Source of the DNA: Clostridiales bacterium
GTDB lineage: Bacteria; Bacillota; Clostridia; Oscillospirales; Oscillospiraceae
Assembly: GCA_021203185.1 (NCBI GenBank)
Contig: JAJQBR010000127.1
Span: forward strand, 1-54,860
Direction: 5' to 3'
DNA length: 54,860 bases
Of the stretch, positions 25,353-33,411 are shown one piece after another. Below the pieces are notes generated by a model that made no database searches, had not been told where the DNA came from, and saw only the letters and a program-made list of their open reading frames with translations. The stretch's first letter is position 1; each line of letters starts with the position of its first letter. The position numbers and the translations under genes are program-made.

Positions 25353-26834
25353 TTATTTCAGCTTCCACGCCAGGTCGTTGAGGAACAGCTCCTGCTTGAG
25401 ACCCTCCACGGTGGTTTCGGCGGTGATGTGGACGCACTCGATCTGCATCATTTCGGCCCAGTCGATCATCATCTGGGCGGTGACGGCGGTGGAGAGGACG
25501 GTGTGGTGAGCGCCGCCGCAGGTGATCCAGCACTTGAGGCCGGTCAGCAGGTCGGGCATGGCCTTCCACATGACGCGGGCCACAGGCAGGTTGGGCATTT
25601 CATAGATGGGCTTGATACACTCGATGTCCTGGATAATCATGCGCAGGCGGCCGCCCATGTCGATGAGGCTGACCACGATGCCGGGGCCGGGCTTGCCCTC
25701 GAACACCAGACGGGCAGGGTCCTCCCGGTCGCCGATGCCCAGGGGATGGACTTCGATGCGGGGCTTGGCGGCGGCCACACTGGGGCAGACCTCCAGCATA
25801 TGCGCGCCCAGAGAGACCTCCTTGCCCGGCTCCAGGTCGTAGGTGTAGTCCTCCATAAAGGCCACGCCGGTGTCGTCCATGCCCTCGGCCATGGCCTTCA
25901 TAATGGCGGTCATGGCGGAGACCTTCCAGTCGCCCTCGCCGCCGTAGCCGTAGCCATCAGCCATCATATTTTGGGAGGCCAGACCGGGCAGCTGCCTCAT
26001 GCCGTACAGATCCTGGAAGGTGTTGATGAACGCCTTTGCGCCCTCCCGGTCCAGAATCTTCCGCATGGCGACCTCCTCCAGCGCCTGATAGCGAACAGCG
26101 GCGATGTTGTCGGTGGCCATGTCGTAGCGGGCCTGGTATTCCGCCATCTTTGCGTCCACTTCTTCGTCGGTGACAGCGTCCATGACCTCCACCAGGTGGC
26201 CCACCGGCCAGTAGTCCACCTGCCAGCCCAGCTTGATTTCGGTCTCCACCTTGTCGCCCTCAGTGACGGCCACGTCCCGCATATTGTCGCCAAAGCGGAC
26301 GACAATGAGTTTCTGAGAGAAAGCGTAGCCCACGGCGGAACGCATCCAGTCCCCCAGTTCCTTCTGAACCGGGGCGTCCTCCCAGTAACCGGCGACGATC
26401 TTCCGGGGCAGACGCATCCGCGCCCCGATGAAGCCGTGTTCCCGGTCGCCGTGGGCGGCCTGGTTCAGGTTCATAAAGTCCATGTCGATCTCTTCGTTGG
26501 GGATGTTGCGGTTGTACTGGGTGGCGAAGTGGCAATAGGGCTTCTGGAGCAGGTTGAAGCCGTGAATCCACATCTTGGAGGGGCTGAAGGTGTGGCACCA
26601 GGTGATGACGCCGGCGCAGGCGTCGTCGTTATTGGCCTCTTTCATCAGTTTGGCGATGCCGTCCGAGGTGACGCCCATCCCTTTGTAGACGATTTTGCAG
26701 GGCAGGTTGCCGGAAGCGTTCATCTTCTCGCACATCTCGGCGGCGCGGCCATTGATGGTCTCCACCACTTCGGGGCCATAGAGGAACTGGGAGCCAACCA
26801 CAAACCAGAACTCGTACTTGGACATAATAGACAT
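25353..26834 (-). CDS. araA: L-arabinose isomerase
   Basis: The product is 493 aa, the usual length for AraA (about 500), with an AGGAGG site ten bases before the ATG. Catalytic regions are visible: GEGDWK and MEDYTYD (metal-binding glutamates), LGAHMLEVCPS and CGGAHHT (metal-binding histidines). It converts L-arabinose to L-ribulose in the cytoplasm. No araB or araD is in the window, so the rest of the pathway is elsewhere. It faces away from the AraR-like regulator across a 750-base intergenic region, the classic divergent layout. Confidence 0.95.
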   Translation of the reverse strand: MSIMSKYEFWFVVGSQFLYGPEVVETINGRAAEMCEKMNASGNLPCKIVYKGMGVTSDGIAKLMKEANNDDACAGVITWCHTFSPSKMWIHGFNLLQKPYCHFATQYNRNIPNEEIDMDFMNLNQAAHGDREHGFIGARMRLPRKIVAGYWEDAPVQKELGDWMRSAVGYAFSQKLIVVRFGDNMRDVAVTEGDKVETEIKLGWQVDYWPVGHLVEVMDAVTDEEVDAKMAEYQARYDMATDNIAAVRYQALEEVAMRKILDREGAKAFINTFQDLYGMRQLPGLASQNMMADGYGYGGEGDWKVSAMTAIMKAMAEGMDDTGVAFMEDYTYDLEPGKEVSLGAHMLEVCPSVAAAKPRIEVHPLGIGDREDPARLVFEGKPGPGIVVSLIDMGGRLRMIIQDIECIKPIYEMPNLPVARVMWKAMPDLLTGLKCWITCGGAHHTVLSTAVTAQMMIDWAEMMQIECVHITAETTVEGLKQELFLNDLAWKLK

Positions 26835-26927
26835 AAAACAATTGCCTCCTGTAAAAAATAAGTGTGAAAGGTGCTTAGGGGAGCCGGTTCGTGACCGGCG
26901 GAACGCTTGTCAATGCTTGTTGTCCTT

Positions 26928-26957
26928 ATCCTAACACGTCTTTCCGCAAAGTGTCAA
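26928..26957 (-). promoter_or_regulatory. promoter of araA
   Basis: Minus strand: a perfect TTGACA (26952-26957), an 18-base spacer and TAGGAT (26928-26933), about 95 bases before the araA start. Confidence 0.7.
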
Positions 26958-26996
26958 TAGGTTCTTGACGATACCGACAAAAGTTTGTCACCATGA

Positions 26997-27038
26997 ACAA
27001 TACAAATAAATGATATGTTCAAAATTTACAATACAAAT
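26997..27038. promoter_or_regulatory. two direct AraR-like half-sites
   Basis: The 11-mer ACAATACAAAT occurs at 26997-27007 and 27028-27038, start-to-start 31 bases (three helical turns). The reverse-oriented half ATTTGTAT occurs at 27245-27252 near the araR promoter. Known AraR boxes in Bacillus contain ATTTGTAC/GTACAAAT-like arms, so these are candidate operators. The assignment is inference. Confidence 0.45.
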
Positions 27039-27244
27039 TATGATTGACCAGATAATTTCCGCGTTAATTCAAGATAAATGCGGAATTTCCCCTGATATTT
27101 TATGAATTATTCGTTTAAAAAACACATTTTTTGCTCTTTCTTCTGTTTCTGGCTGAGTGGAAAATTTGGCATGAAACTGAAAAATACAATTTCAGGAAAC
27201 GAAATTTTTCTCTATTGTACGGACAGGATAGAAAAATTTTTTAA

Positions 27245-27291
27245 ATTTGTATCAAAAAATACTTGCAAAAGTCGGCGTGATATTTTATGAT
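27245..27291 (+). promoter_or_regulatory. promoter and possible operator of the AraR-like gene
   Basis: TTGCAA (27263-27268), 17 bases and TATGAT (27286-27291) form a clean promoter. ATTTGTAT at 27245-27252 and the dyad GTAT..ATAC overlap its upstream edge, so autoregulation is plausible. The regulator's start codon is almost 300 bases downstream because a repeat element lies between. Confidence 0.65.
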
Positions 27292-27305
27292 AGAGTTAAA
27301 GAATT

Positions 27306-27549
27306 TACTGGTTATCCCTTTTACTCAGCCTTATGAGTATTTTAGCTATTAGCTCTTAGCTATTAGCCATTAGCTCTGTGGTTCTTGGCATTACGTGCTG
27401 CGCTTACCGTTTGTATGACTTTACAAACGGGTGGTTTCGCTCTCAGCTTTCTTTTTAGCTGTTTGCTTTAAACTGGCAGCACCTAACTAACAGCTAACAG
27501 CTAACGGCTAACAGCTTTCACAACGCGGCTGATTCAAAGGGATAGTCAG
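27306..27549. repeat. full-length TTAGC-heptad inverted element (MITE-like, about 244 bp)
   Basis: This is the best complete copy. Imperfect terminal inverted repeats are TACTGGTTATCCCTTTTACT..CAGCC on the left and GGCTGATTCAAAGGGATAGT..CAG on the right. Inside lie forward heptads (27342-27375) and, inverted, reverse heptads (27484-27517). The core shares GGTGCTGCCAGTTTAAAGC-type words with the copies at 21057 and 28654. There is no coding capacity. It separates the araR promoter from the araR ribosome site. Confidence 0.75.
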
Positions 27550-27584
27550 AAAGAATTTTAAATGCGGTAGAAGGAGAGATCGTC

Positions 27585-28652
27585 ATGCCGCCCAAATATA
27601 TGCAGATCGCCAACCAACTCAGCGCTGAGATCCACGATGGGGTCTATCGCCGCAGCCAGATGCTCCCGACGGAGCGGGAGATTATGGAACGGTTTTCCGT
27701 CAGCCGCCAGACGGTGCGCCAGGCCCTCTCCATCCTGGTCACCGACGGCCTGATTGAAAAGCGGCAGGGCAGCGGTTCTCACATCCTGGAGCCGCAGACT
27801 GCCCGGCAGAACAAGGGCGTGGCCATCGTCACCACCTACATCAACGACTATATCTTCCCAACCATCCTCCGGGACGTGGAGAACGTCCTCTCCCGCAAAA
27901 ACTACGCCACCATGATTTTCTCCACGGAGAACAAGGTGGGGGTGGAGCGGGACGTGCTGACCGACCTGCTCCGGCGGCCACTGGACGGCCTGCTGGTGGA
28001 GGGGAGCAAAACCGCCCTGCCCAATCCCAATCTGGATCTGTACCGGCGATTCCAGGACCAGGGGATTCCCATCGTGTTTATCCACGGCTGTTACGCTGAA
28101 CTGCCCAACCAAGTGCTGGTGGCGGACGACAACTTCGGCGGCGGCTACCAACTGACCAGCTACCTCATTGAAAAGGGCCACACCCACATCGGCAGCATTT
28201 TCAAGAGCGACGACATCCAGGGCCAGCAGCGGTACGCCGGGTTCCTGGCCGCCCTGCGGGACAGCGGTCTGCCCATCCCCGACGACCGAACCCTGTGGTA
28301 CTCCACTGAGGTGCGGGATCTGATGCTGCTGGGAGACGATGCGATGCTGAACTTCTATATCGACTGCCTGTTGAAAGACTGCACCGCCGTGGTGTGCTAC
28401 AACGACGAGGTGGCTTACCGGCTCATCAACGTGCTGACCCGGCGGGGTATCCGGGTGCCTCAGGACATGGCGGTGGTCAGCTTCGACAACTCCAGTTTCA
28501 GCGAAATGCCGCCGGTGCGCATCACCTCCCTGGCCCACGGCTCCAAGCAGCTGGGGCGGGCTGCTGCGGAGCGGCTCATCGCCCTGATGGACGGCAAGAG
28601 CGCCGAGTCGGAGGTGATCCCCTGGGTGCTGGTGGAAAAGGACAGCTGCTAG
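27585..28652 (+). CDS. araR: AraR-like arabinose repressor (GntR HTH plus LacI-type sensor)
   Basis: The product is 355 aa with AAGGAGAG before the ATG. The N-terminal winged helix is GntR type (MLPTEREIMERFSVSRQTVRQALSIL). The C-terminal two-lobed domain is LacI/GalR type (GVAIVTTYINDYIFPTILRDVE, HIGSIFKSDD, VPQDMAVVSFDN). This chimeric architecture is that of Bacillus AraR, which releases operator DNA when arabinose binds. Divergence from araA supports the role. A TTAGC array starts two bases after its stop codon. Confidence 0.88.
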   Translation: MPPKYMQIANQLSAEIHDGVYRRSQMLPTEREIMERFSVSRQTVRQALSILVTDGLIEKRQGSGSHILEPQTARQNKGVAIVTTYINDYIFPTILRDVENVLSRKNYATMIFSTENKVGVERDVLTDLLRRPLDGLLVEGSKTALPNPNLDLYRRFQDQGIPIVFIHGCYAELPNQVLVADDNFGGGYQLTSYLIEKGHTHIGSIFKSDDIQGQQRYAGFLAALRDSGLPIPDDRTLWYSTEVRDLMLLGDDAMLNFYIDCLLKDCTAVVCYNDEVAYRLINVLTRRGIRVPQDMAVVSFDNSSFSEMPPVRITSLAHGSKQLGRAAAERLIALMDGKSAESEVIPWVLVEKDSC

Positions 28653-28653
28653 A

Positions 28654-28820
28654 ATTAGCCATTAGCCGTTAGCTGTTAGCCGGGTGCTGCAAGTTTAAAG
28701 CGAGCAGCGCGAAACATCGGTTGGTCGTCAGCGGTTTGTTTCGCGTGGCGAACCAAAAGCACAGAGCGAATCGTTAAGCACCGCAAAGCCAATAGCTAAA
28801 AGTTAAGAGCTAATAGCTAT
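28654..28820. repeat. TTAGC-heptad inverted element (about 167 bp, no outer ends)
   Basis: Forward heptads TTAGCCATTAGCCGTTAGCT begin right after the araR stop. A core GGTGCTGCAAGTTTAAAGCG ... AACCAAAAGCACAGAGCG follows, then reverse heptads at 28788-28820. The GGTTATC-type ends are absent. The remaining DNA up to the alpha-galactosidase start holds no gene and no clear promoter. Confidence 0.7.
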
Positions 28821-28965
28821 CTATCATAGGATGTTCCCCCGGTCCCGTGTCCACATCAGGACAGCATTTTGCGACATTAGCCTATGGTTCAACGGGGGAT
28901 GAACTGCTATTATGCACCCAACAACCGGACGTACCGCCGGGATTTCTGCCAAGGAGGAACAGGCC

Positions 28966-31218
28966 ATGCCTATTATTTATCACGAGCAAGCCAGAGAGTT
29001 CCATCTCTGTAACAACACGCTCAGCTACATCCTCTATGCGCTTCCCAACGGCCATTTGGGACAGCTCTACTATGGGAAACGTCTGCGCGACCGGGAGAGC
29101 TTCGCCCATCTGATGGGGAACGGCTGCCGCCCTGTGGCGTCCACTCCCATCAAGGAATACCCCTATTTTTCCCTGGAATTTTCCATGCAGGAGTACCCCT
29201 GCTTTGGCTCCACGGACTACCGTCAGCCTGCCTTTGAGCTGATCCAGGAGAACGGCAGCCACATCAACGATTTCCAGCTGACCGGCCACAAAATTTACGG
29301 CGGTAAGCCGGAGATGGAGGGCCTGCCCCACTCCTACACCGAGGACGACAGCGAGGCTGCCACTCTGGAGCTGACGCTCCGGGATCCGCTGACCCAGGTG
29401 GAGCTGACCCTGTATTACACCGTCTTTGAGGGCGTGGGCGTCATCGCCCGCAGCGCCCGGTTCAGCAACAGCGGCAGCCAGACCCTGCGGCTGGAGCGGG
29501 CCATGTCTCTCAGCGTGGACTTCCCCAACCACGACTTTGAGTGGGTGCAGTTCTCCGGCGCGTGGGGCCGGGAGCGCGCCCCCAAGGTCCGGCCTCTGGA
29601 GATGGGGGTCACGGCGGTGGAGTCCATGCGGGGCCACTCCAGCCCCCACCAGAACCCCTTTGTCATTTTAAAACGGCCCAACGCCGATGAAAACAACGGC
29701 GAGGTCTACGGCTTCTCGCTGGTCTACTCCGGCAACTTCCTGGCCCAGGCCGAGGTGGACACCTACGACGTGACTCGGTTCAGCATGGGCATCAACCCCC
29801 GCCAGTTCTGCTGGAAGCTGACCCCCGGCGAGACCTTCCAGACCCCGGAGGCGCTGATGACCTACAGCGGGGCGGGCCTGAACGGGATGTCCCAGTCCCT
29901 CCACAAAATCCTCCAGACCCGCGTGGCCCGGGGCTACTGGCGGGACCGCCCCCGTCCGGTGCTGCTGAACAACTGGGAGGCCACCGGCATGGAGTTCACC
30001 GAGGAGAGTGTGCTGAACATCGCCAAAAAGGGCGCGGAGGTCGGCGTGGAGCTGTTTGTGCTGGACGACGGCTGGTTTGGCAAGCGCACCGAGTATTCCG
30101 GCCTGGGGGACTGGTTCGCGGACAAGTCCAAGCTGCCCAACGGCGTCAAGGGCCTGGCCGACAAGGTCAACGCCCTGGGGATGGAGTTCGGCATCTGGAT
30201 CGAGCCGGAGATGGTCAACGAGGACTCCGACCTGTACCGGACGCACCCGGAGTACGTCCTCTGCACCCCCGACCGGCGGAAGAGCCTGGGCCGGAACCAG
30301 CTGGTGCTGGATTTTTCCAACCCGGAGGTCGTGGATTACATTTATAATATGTTGGTGAAAGCCTTCGACGGGGCCAATATCGCCTACATCAAGTGGGATA
30401 TGAACCGCTCCATCACCGAATGTTACTCCGCCCACTGGTCTGCCGACCAGCAGGGCGAGGTCTACCACCGGTACATTCTGGGCGTGTACAGCCTCTATGA
30501 GAAGCTCATCGCCAAATATCCTAAGCTGCTCTTTGAGTCCTGCGCCAGCGGCGGCGCCCGGTTCGACGCCGGGATGCTCTATTATGCGCCCCAGGCATGG
30601 TGCAGCGACGACACTGATGCCATCGAGCGAGTGAAAATTCAGTATGGTTCCTCCTACGGCTACCCTATCTCCTCCTGGGGGTCCCACGTCTCCGAGTGTC
30701 CCAACCAGCAGACGGGCCGCACCACCCCTTTGTCTACCCGAGCGAACGTGGCCTACTTCGGGGCCTTTGGCTACGAGATGGACCTGAACACGCTGGATGA
30801 GGAGGAAATCGCCCTGGTGAAAGAGCAGGTGGCCTTTATGAAGGCCAACCGCCAGCTGATTCAGTTTGGCGCTTTCTACCGGCTGGAGGACCCCTACAAG
30901 GGCAACCGGGGGGCCTGGATGGTGGTCAGCCCGGACAAGCGGGAGGCCATCGTGGGGGTGTACAAGCTGCTCAATGGGGTCAACACCACCGATTTCCCCT
31001 GCGTCCGGCTCCAGGGCCTGGACGAGGGTTTGGATTACCGCATCGACGGCGGCAAGACCGCCCACGGCGGCGACGAGCTGATGAGCATCGGCCTGCTGCC
31101 CCAGGACGCCTCCACCCAGCCCATGGCTGCCGTCTACGGTTCCGAGCAGAAGCCGGACCTGGCCGGGGACTTCGCCTCCTGCCTGTTCCACCTGACAGCG
31201 GCTTCGCCGAGCTGTTAG
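28966..31218 (+). CDS. GH36 alpha-galactosidase (first copy)
   Basis: The ATG at 28966 (MPIIYHEQAREFHLCNN) follows AAGGAGG, replacing the track's upstream start. The product is 750 aa, the length of tetrameric bacterial GH36 enzymes. There is an N-terminal beta-supersandwich, then the barrel with LLNNWEATGMEF, VLDDGWFG, IEPEMVNEDSD, the nucleophile aspartate in YIKWDMNR (near 475) and the acid/base aspartate in CSDDTD (near 548). With no signal peptide it is cytoplasmic and should cleave alpha-1,6-galactosides such as melibiose and raffinose. The stop codon lies inside a TTAGC heptad, so the last residues (AASPSC) may be shaped by the repeat. Confidence 0.94.
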   Translation: MPIIYHEQAREFHLCNNTLSYILYALPNGHLGQLYYGKRLRDRESFAHLMGNGCRPVASTPIKEYPYFSLEFSMQEYPCFGSTDYRQPAFELIQENGSHINDFQLTGHKIYGGKPEMEGLPHSYTEDDSEAATLELTLRDPLTQVELTLYYTVFEGVGVIARSARFSNSGSQTLRLERAMSLSVDFPNHDFEWVQFSGAWGRERAPKVRPLEMGVTAVESMRGHSSPHQNPFVILKRPNADENNGEVYGFSLVYSGNFLAQAEVDTYDVTRFSMGINPRQFCWKLTPGETFQTPEALMTYSGAGLNGMSQSLHKILQTRVARGYWRDRPRPVLLNNWEATGMEFTEESVLNIAKKGAEVGVELFVLDDGWFGKRTEYSGLGDWFADKSKLPNGVKGLADKVNALGMEFGIWIEPEMVNEDSDLYRTHPEYVLCTPDRRKSLGRNQLVLDFSNPEVVDYIYNMLVKAFDGANIAYIKWDMNRSITECYSAHWSADQQGEVYHRYILGVYSLYEKLIAKYPKLLFESCASGGARFDAGMLYYAPQAWCSDDTDAIERVKIQYGSSYGYPISSWGSHVSECPNQQTGRTTPLSTRANVAYFGAFGYEMDLNTLDEEEIALVKEQVAFMKANRQLIQFGAFYRLEDPYKGNRGAWMVVSPDKREAIVGVYKLLNGVNTTDFPCVRLQGLDEGLDYRIDGGKTAHGGDELMSIGLLPQDASTQPMAAVYGSEQKPDLAGDFASCLFHLTAASPSC

Positions 31219-31321
31219 CTATTAGCTCTAAGCTTTTAGTTTGGCGGTGCTTCTCTTTTAAGTTCTGCGCTTTCGGTCTGCATTTCGTAACTAACAGCTA
31301 ATAGCTAACGGCTAACAGCTA
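31211..31321. repeat. TTAGC-heptad inverted element overlapping the galactosidase stop
   Basis: Forward heptads CTGTTAGCTATTAGCTCTAA start within the last codons of the gene, and reverse heptads AACTAACAGCTAATAGCTAA run to 31321. The short core has the GCGGTGCTTCTC and TTCTGCGCTTTCGGTCTGC words. It separates the coding end from the terminator. Confidence 0.7.
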
Positions 31322-31331
31322 AATCACCCCT

Positions 31332-31372
31332 GCCAGCGGTTCCGACGTATGCCGGGCCGCTGGCTATTTTTT
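31332..31372 (+). terminator. intrinsic terminator after the first alpha-galactosidase
   Basis: GCCAGCGG pairs with CCGCTGGC around a 17-base loop, followed by TATTTTTT. It lies 114 bases past the stop, displaced by the repeat element. Confidence 0.8.
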
Positions 31373-31876
31373 CAGGAAGGAAAAAAGAGGGGAAACCCCG
31401 ATTGGACAGGGTGAAAATGAATAAAAACGGGCGTTTTTCAAAAAAGAACTATGCAGATAGAAAATAATAACGATAAAAAACTAGTAAAAATGACGAAAGA
31501 AGAATCACGCAAGAAAGTTTTTTGAAAAAGGAAAGAAAGAAGCGAAAACATAGAAAAATGGGAGCAAAAAGTAAAAAAACAGCTAAAAAATATAGCCTAA
31601 AAGAAGCAACTAACGTGACCAACTTTGTTAAAAATGACAAAAATCTGACAAAAGGATGAACCATTTTTTTCGGATTTCGAGCGCATTGTCTAAGGTGTAC
31701 AAAATTCGCCCCTCAAATTTGTGAAAAAAGTCAAACGACAGAAAATTACTAACATCAAGTTATCTAAAACTCACATTTTGCCATACAACAAAATTCTATG
31801 TCGCGGTAAAATCAAATCACCCTCAAAGGGTGGGAAAGCCCACCGATTCAGTGTAATCATGCAAGGAGGAAAACAC
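31373..31876 (+). other. AT-rich leader region of the sugar ABC operon
   Basis: About 500 bases without a convincing gene; the small ORFs here are low-complexity K/N/F-rich shadows. The strand is strongly purine-biased up to about 31640. CTCACATTTTGC at 31770-31781 resembles the dyad upstream of the AraC-type gene (35307-35334). A small hairpin (GGTGGGAAAGCCCACC, 31828-31843) precedes the AAGGAGG of the binding-protein gene. A TAAAAT at 31806-31811 is the best -10, but its -35 is poor. Confidence 0.5.
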
Positions 31877-33235
31877 ATGAAACTGAAAAAGCTCGCAGCC
31901 CTGATCCTGGCGCTGGCAATGGCCCTGTCTCTGGTGGCCTGCGGCGGCTCCAGCTCCAGCGACACCACCACCGGCGACAGCTCCACTGCCACCACCGCTT
32001 CCAGCGACGGCAGCTACAGCGTCACCGAACTGACGGTCAACATCTGGGATAACAACCAGCTGGCTGGCCTGCAGCAGATCGCCGACGAGTGGACCGAGAC
32101 CTCTGGCGTCTCCGTCAACATCAACGTGGTTGACTGGGACAACTACTGGACCCTGCTGGAAGCCGGCGCTTCCGGCGGCGACATGCCCGACGTGTTCTGG
32201 ATGCACTCCAACACCTCCCAGATGTACATGGAGAACGACCTGCTCCTGAACCTGGACGACTACATCGCGGCGGACGACGCCATCGACCTGGACAACTACT
32301 ATGAAGGCATCGTCGCCCTGTACAACTCCGACGGCGTGCAGTATGCAGTGCCCAAGGACCATGACACCATCGCCCTGCTTTACAACAAGGCCATCTTCGA
32401 CGAGTACGGCATCGACTATCCCACCGACGACTGGAGCTGGGACGACGTTTATGAAGCCGCTGCCGCCATCACCGAGGCCGGCGCTGCTGACGGCGTCTAT
32501 GGCTTCGCTATGAACACCTCCAACAACCAGGACGGCTGGTACAACCTGATCCAGGGTTACGGCGGAGAGGTCATCACTGAGGACCACACCGACACCACCA
32601 TCGACAGCGATGAGGCCAAGGCCGGCATGGAAATGATGCGCCAGATCCTGACCGTCTCTGTTGACCAGACCACCGTGGCCGAGACCGGCACCGACTCCCT
32701 GTTCATGTCCGGCAAGGTCGCCATGATCACCCAGGGTTCCTGGATGGTTTACAGCTTCTACACCGCTGAGAACTCCGCCGACTACTACTGGGTCGAGATC
32801 CCCTACTGCGACGCCAACGGCAACGGCGAGTGCGACGAGGGCGAGCGCGTCTCCTCCTACAACGGCCTCGGCTGGGCTGCCGCTTACAGCGTCGCCGATC
32901 CTCAGGCCGCTTACGACCTGATCTCCTGGTTCTGCGCTTATGAACAGCAGGTCGAGCAGGCCGAGTTGGGCGTGACCATGGCCGGTTACATTGGCGCTGA
33001 CGAGGCGTTCTCCGAAGCGTTCGGCGACATGGACGTTTCCGCCTTCCTGAAGGTCGAGGAAGATGGCACCCTGTACTTCCGTCCCTACACCCGTAACACC
33101 ACTGTTTGGGAGGACGCCCTCCAGCAGACCGGCTGCTTCCTGGACGCCTGGCTGGATCCCTCCGATCCTGACCTGATGAGCCAGGCCTGCGACAACGCGG
33201 CCACCATCATCAGGAACGCCATTGCCGAAGAATAA
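31877..33235 (+). CDS. sugar ABC transporter substrate-binding lipoprotein (MsmE/RafE-like)
   Basis: I start at the ATG at 31877 (MKLKKLAALILALAMAL), directly after AAGGAGG; the track's upstream 52 residues are leader. The product is 452 aa with a lipoprotein signal and lipobox LVAC, then a Ser/Thr/Asp linker and a family 1 (CUT1) binding domain (WDNNQLAGLQQIADEWTETS, DMPDVFWMHSNT, GKVAMITQGSWM). An insertion DANGNGECDEGE (residues 312-323) matches an EF-hand loop at positions 1, 3, 5, 6, 9 and 12. Neighbouring alpha-galactosidases suggest raffinose-family sugars. Codons are strongly biased, as in highly expressed genes. Confidence 0.9.
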   Translation: MKLKKLAALILALAMALSLVACGGSSSSDTTTGDSSTATTASSDGSYSVTELTVNIWDNNQLAGLQQIADEWTETSGVSVNINVVDWDNYWTLLEAGASGGDMPDVFWMHSNTSQMYMENDLLLNLDDYIAADDAIDLDNYYEGIVALYNSDGVQYAVPKDHDTIALLYNKAIFDEYGIDYPTDDWSWDDVYEAAAAITEAGAADGVYGFAMNTSNNQDGWYNLIQGYGGEVITEDHTDTTIDSDEAKAGMEMMRQILTVSVDQTTVAETGTDSLFMSGKVAMITQGSWMVYSFYTAENSADYYWVEIPYCDANGNGECDEGERVSSYNGLGWAAAYSVADPQAAYDLISWFCAYEQQVEQAELGVTMAGYIGADEAFSEAFGDMDVSAFLKVEEDGTLYFRPYTRNTTVWEDALQQTGCFLDAWLDPSDPDLMSQACDNAATIIRNAIAEE

Positions 33236-33290
33236 TACCCGGCAGGCTTTCTCCGACGTTCCTACAGCCCTAACTGTTGAATGAACGCAG

Positions 33291-33325
33291 GCGGGCCAAA
33301 CCCCACCGTTTGGCCCGCTTGTTTT
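33291..33325 (+). terminator. intercistronic hairpin/attenuator after the binding-protein gene
   Basis: An 11-bp perfect stem (GCGGGCCAAAC / GTTTGGCCCGC) with a six-base loop is followed by TTGTTTTAT. In binding-protein/permease operons such hairpins lower permease expression relative to the binding protein. Partial termination or 3' protection is likely. Confidence 0.7.
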
Positions 33326-33411
33326 ATACAAAATTGTCCAAATAACAGTAAAATAGCACTACACACCCCCGCAACATCCTTTTTTCATCACAAAATCCAA
33401 GGAGGGAGAGT

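Noticed and set aside
26860-27584. Small gene at 27102-27290 in the araA-araR region
   Set aside because: AT-rich frame without a ribosome site that overlaps the araR promoter.
31449-31664. 71-aa minus-strand F/L-rich ORF
   Set aside because: Low-complexity translation of an A-rich stretch, with no ribosome site.
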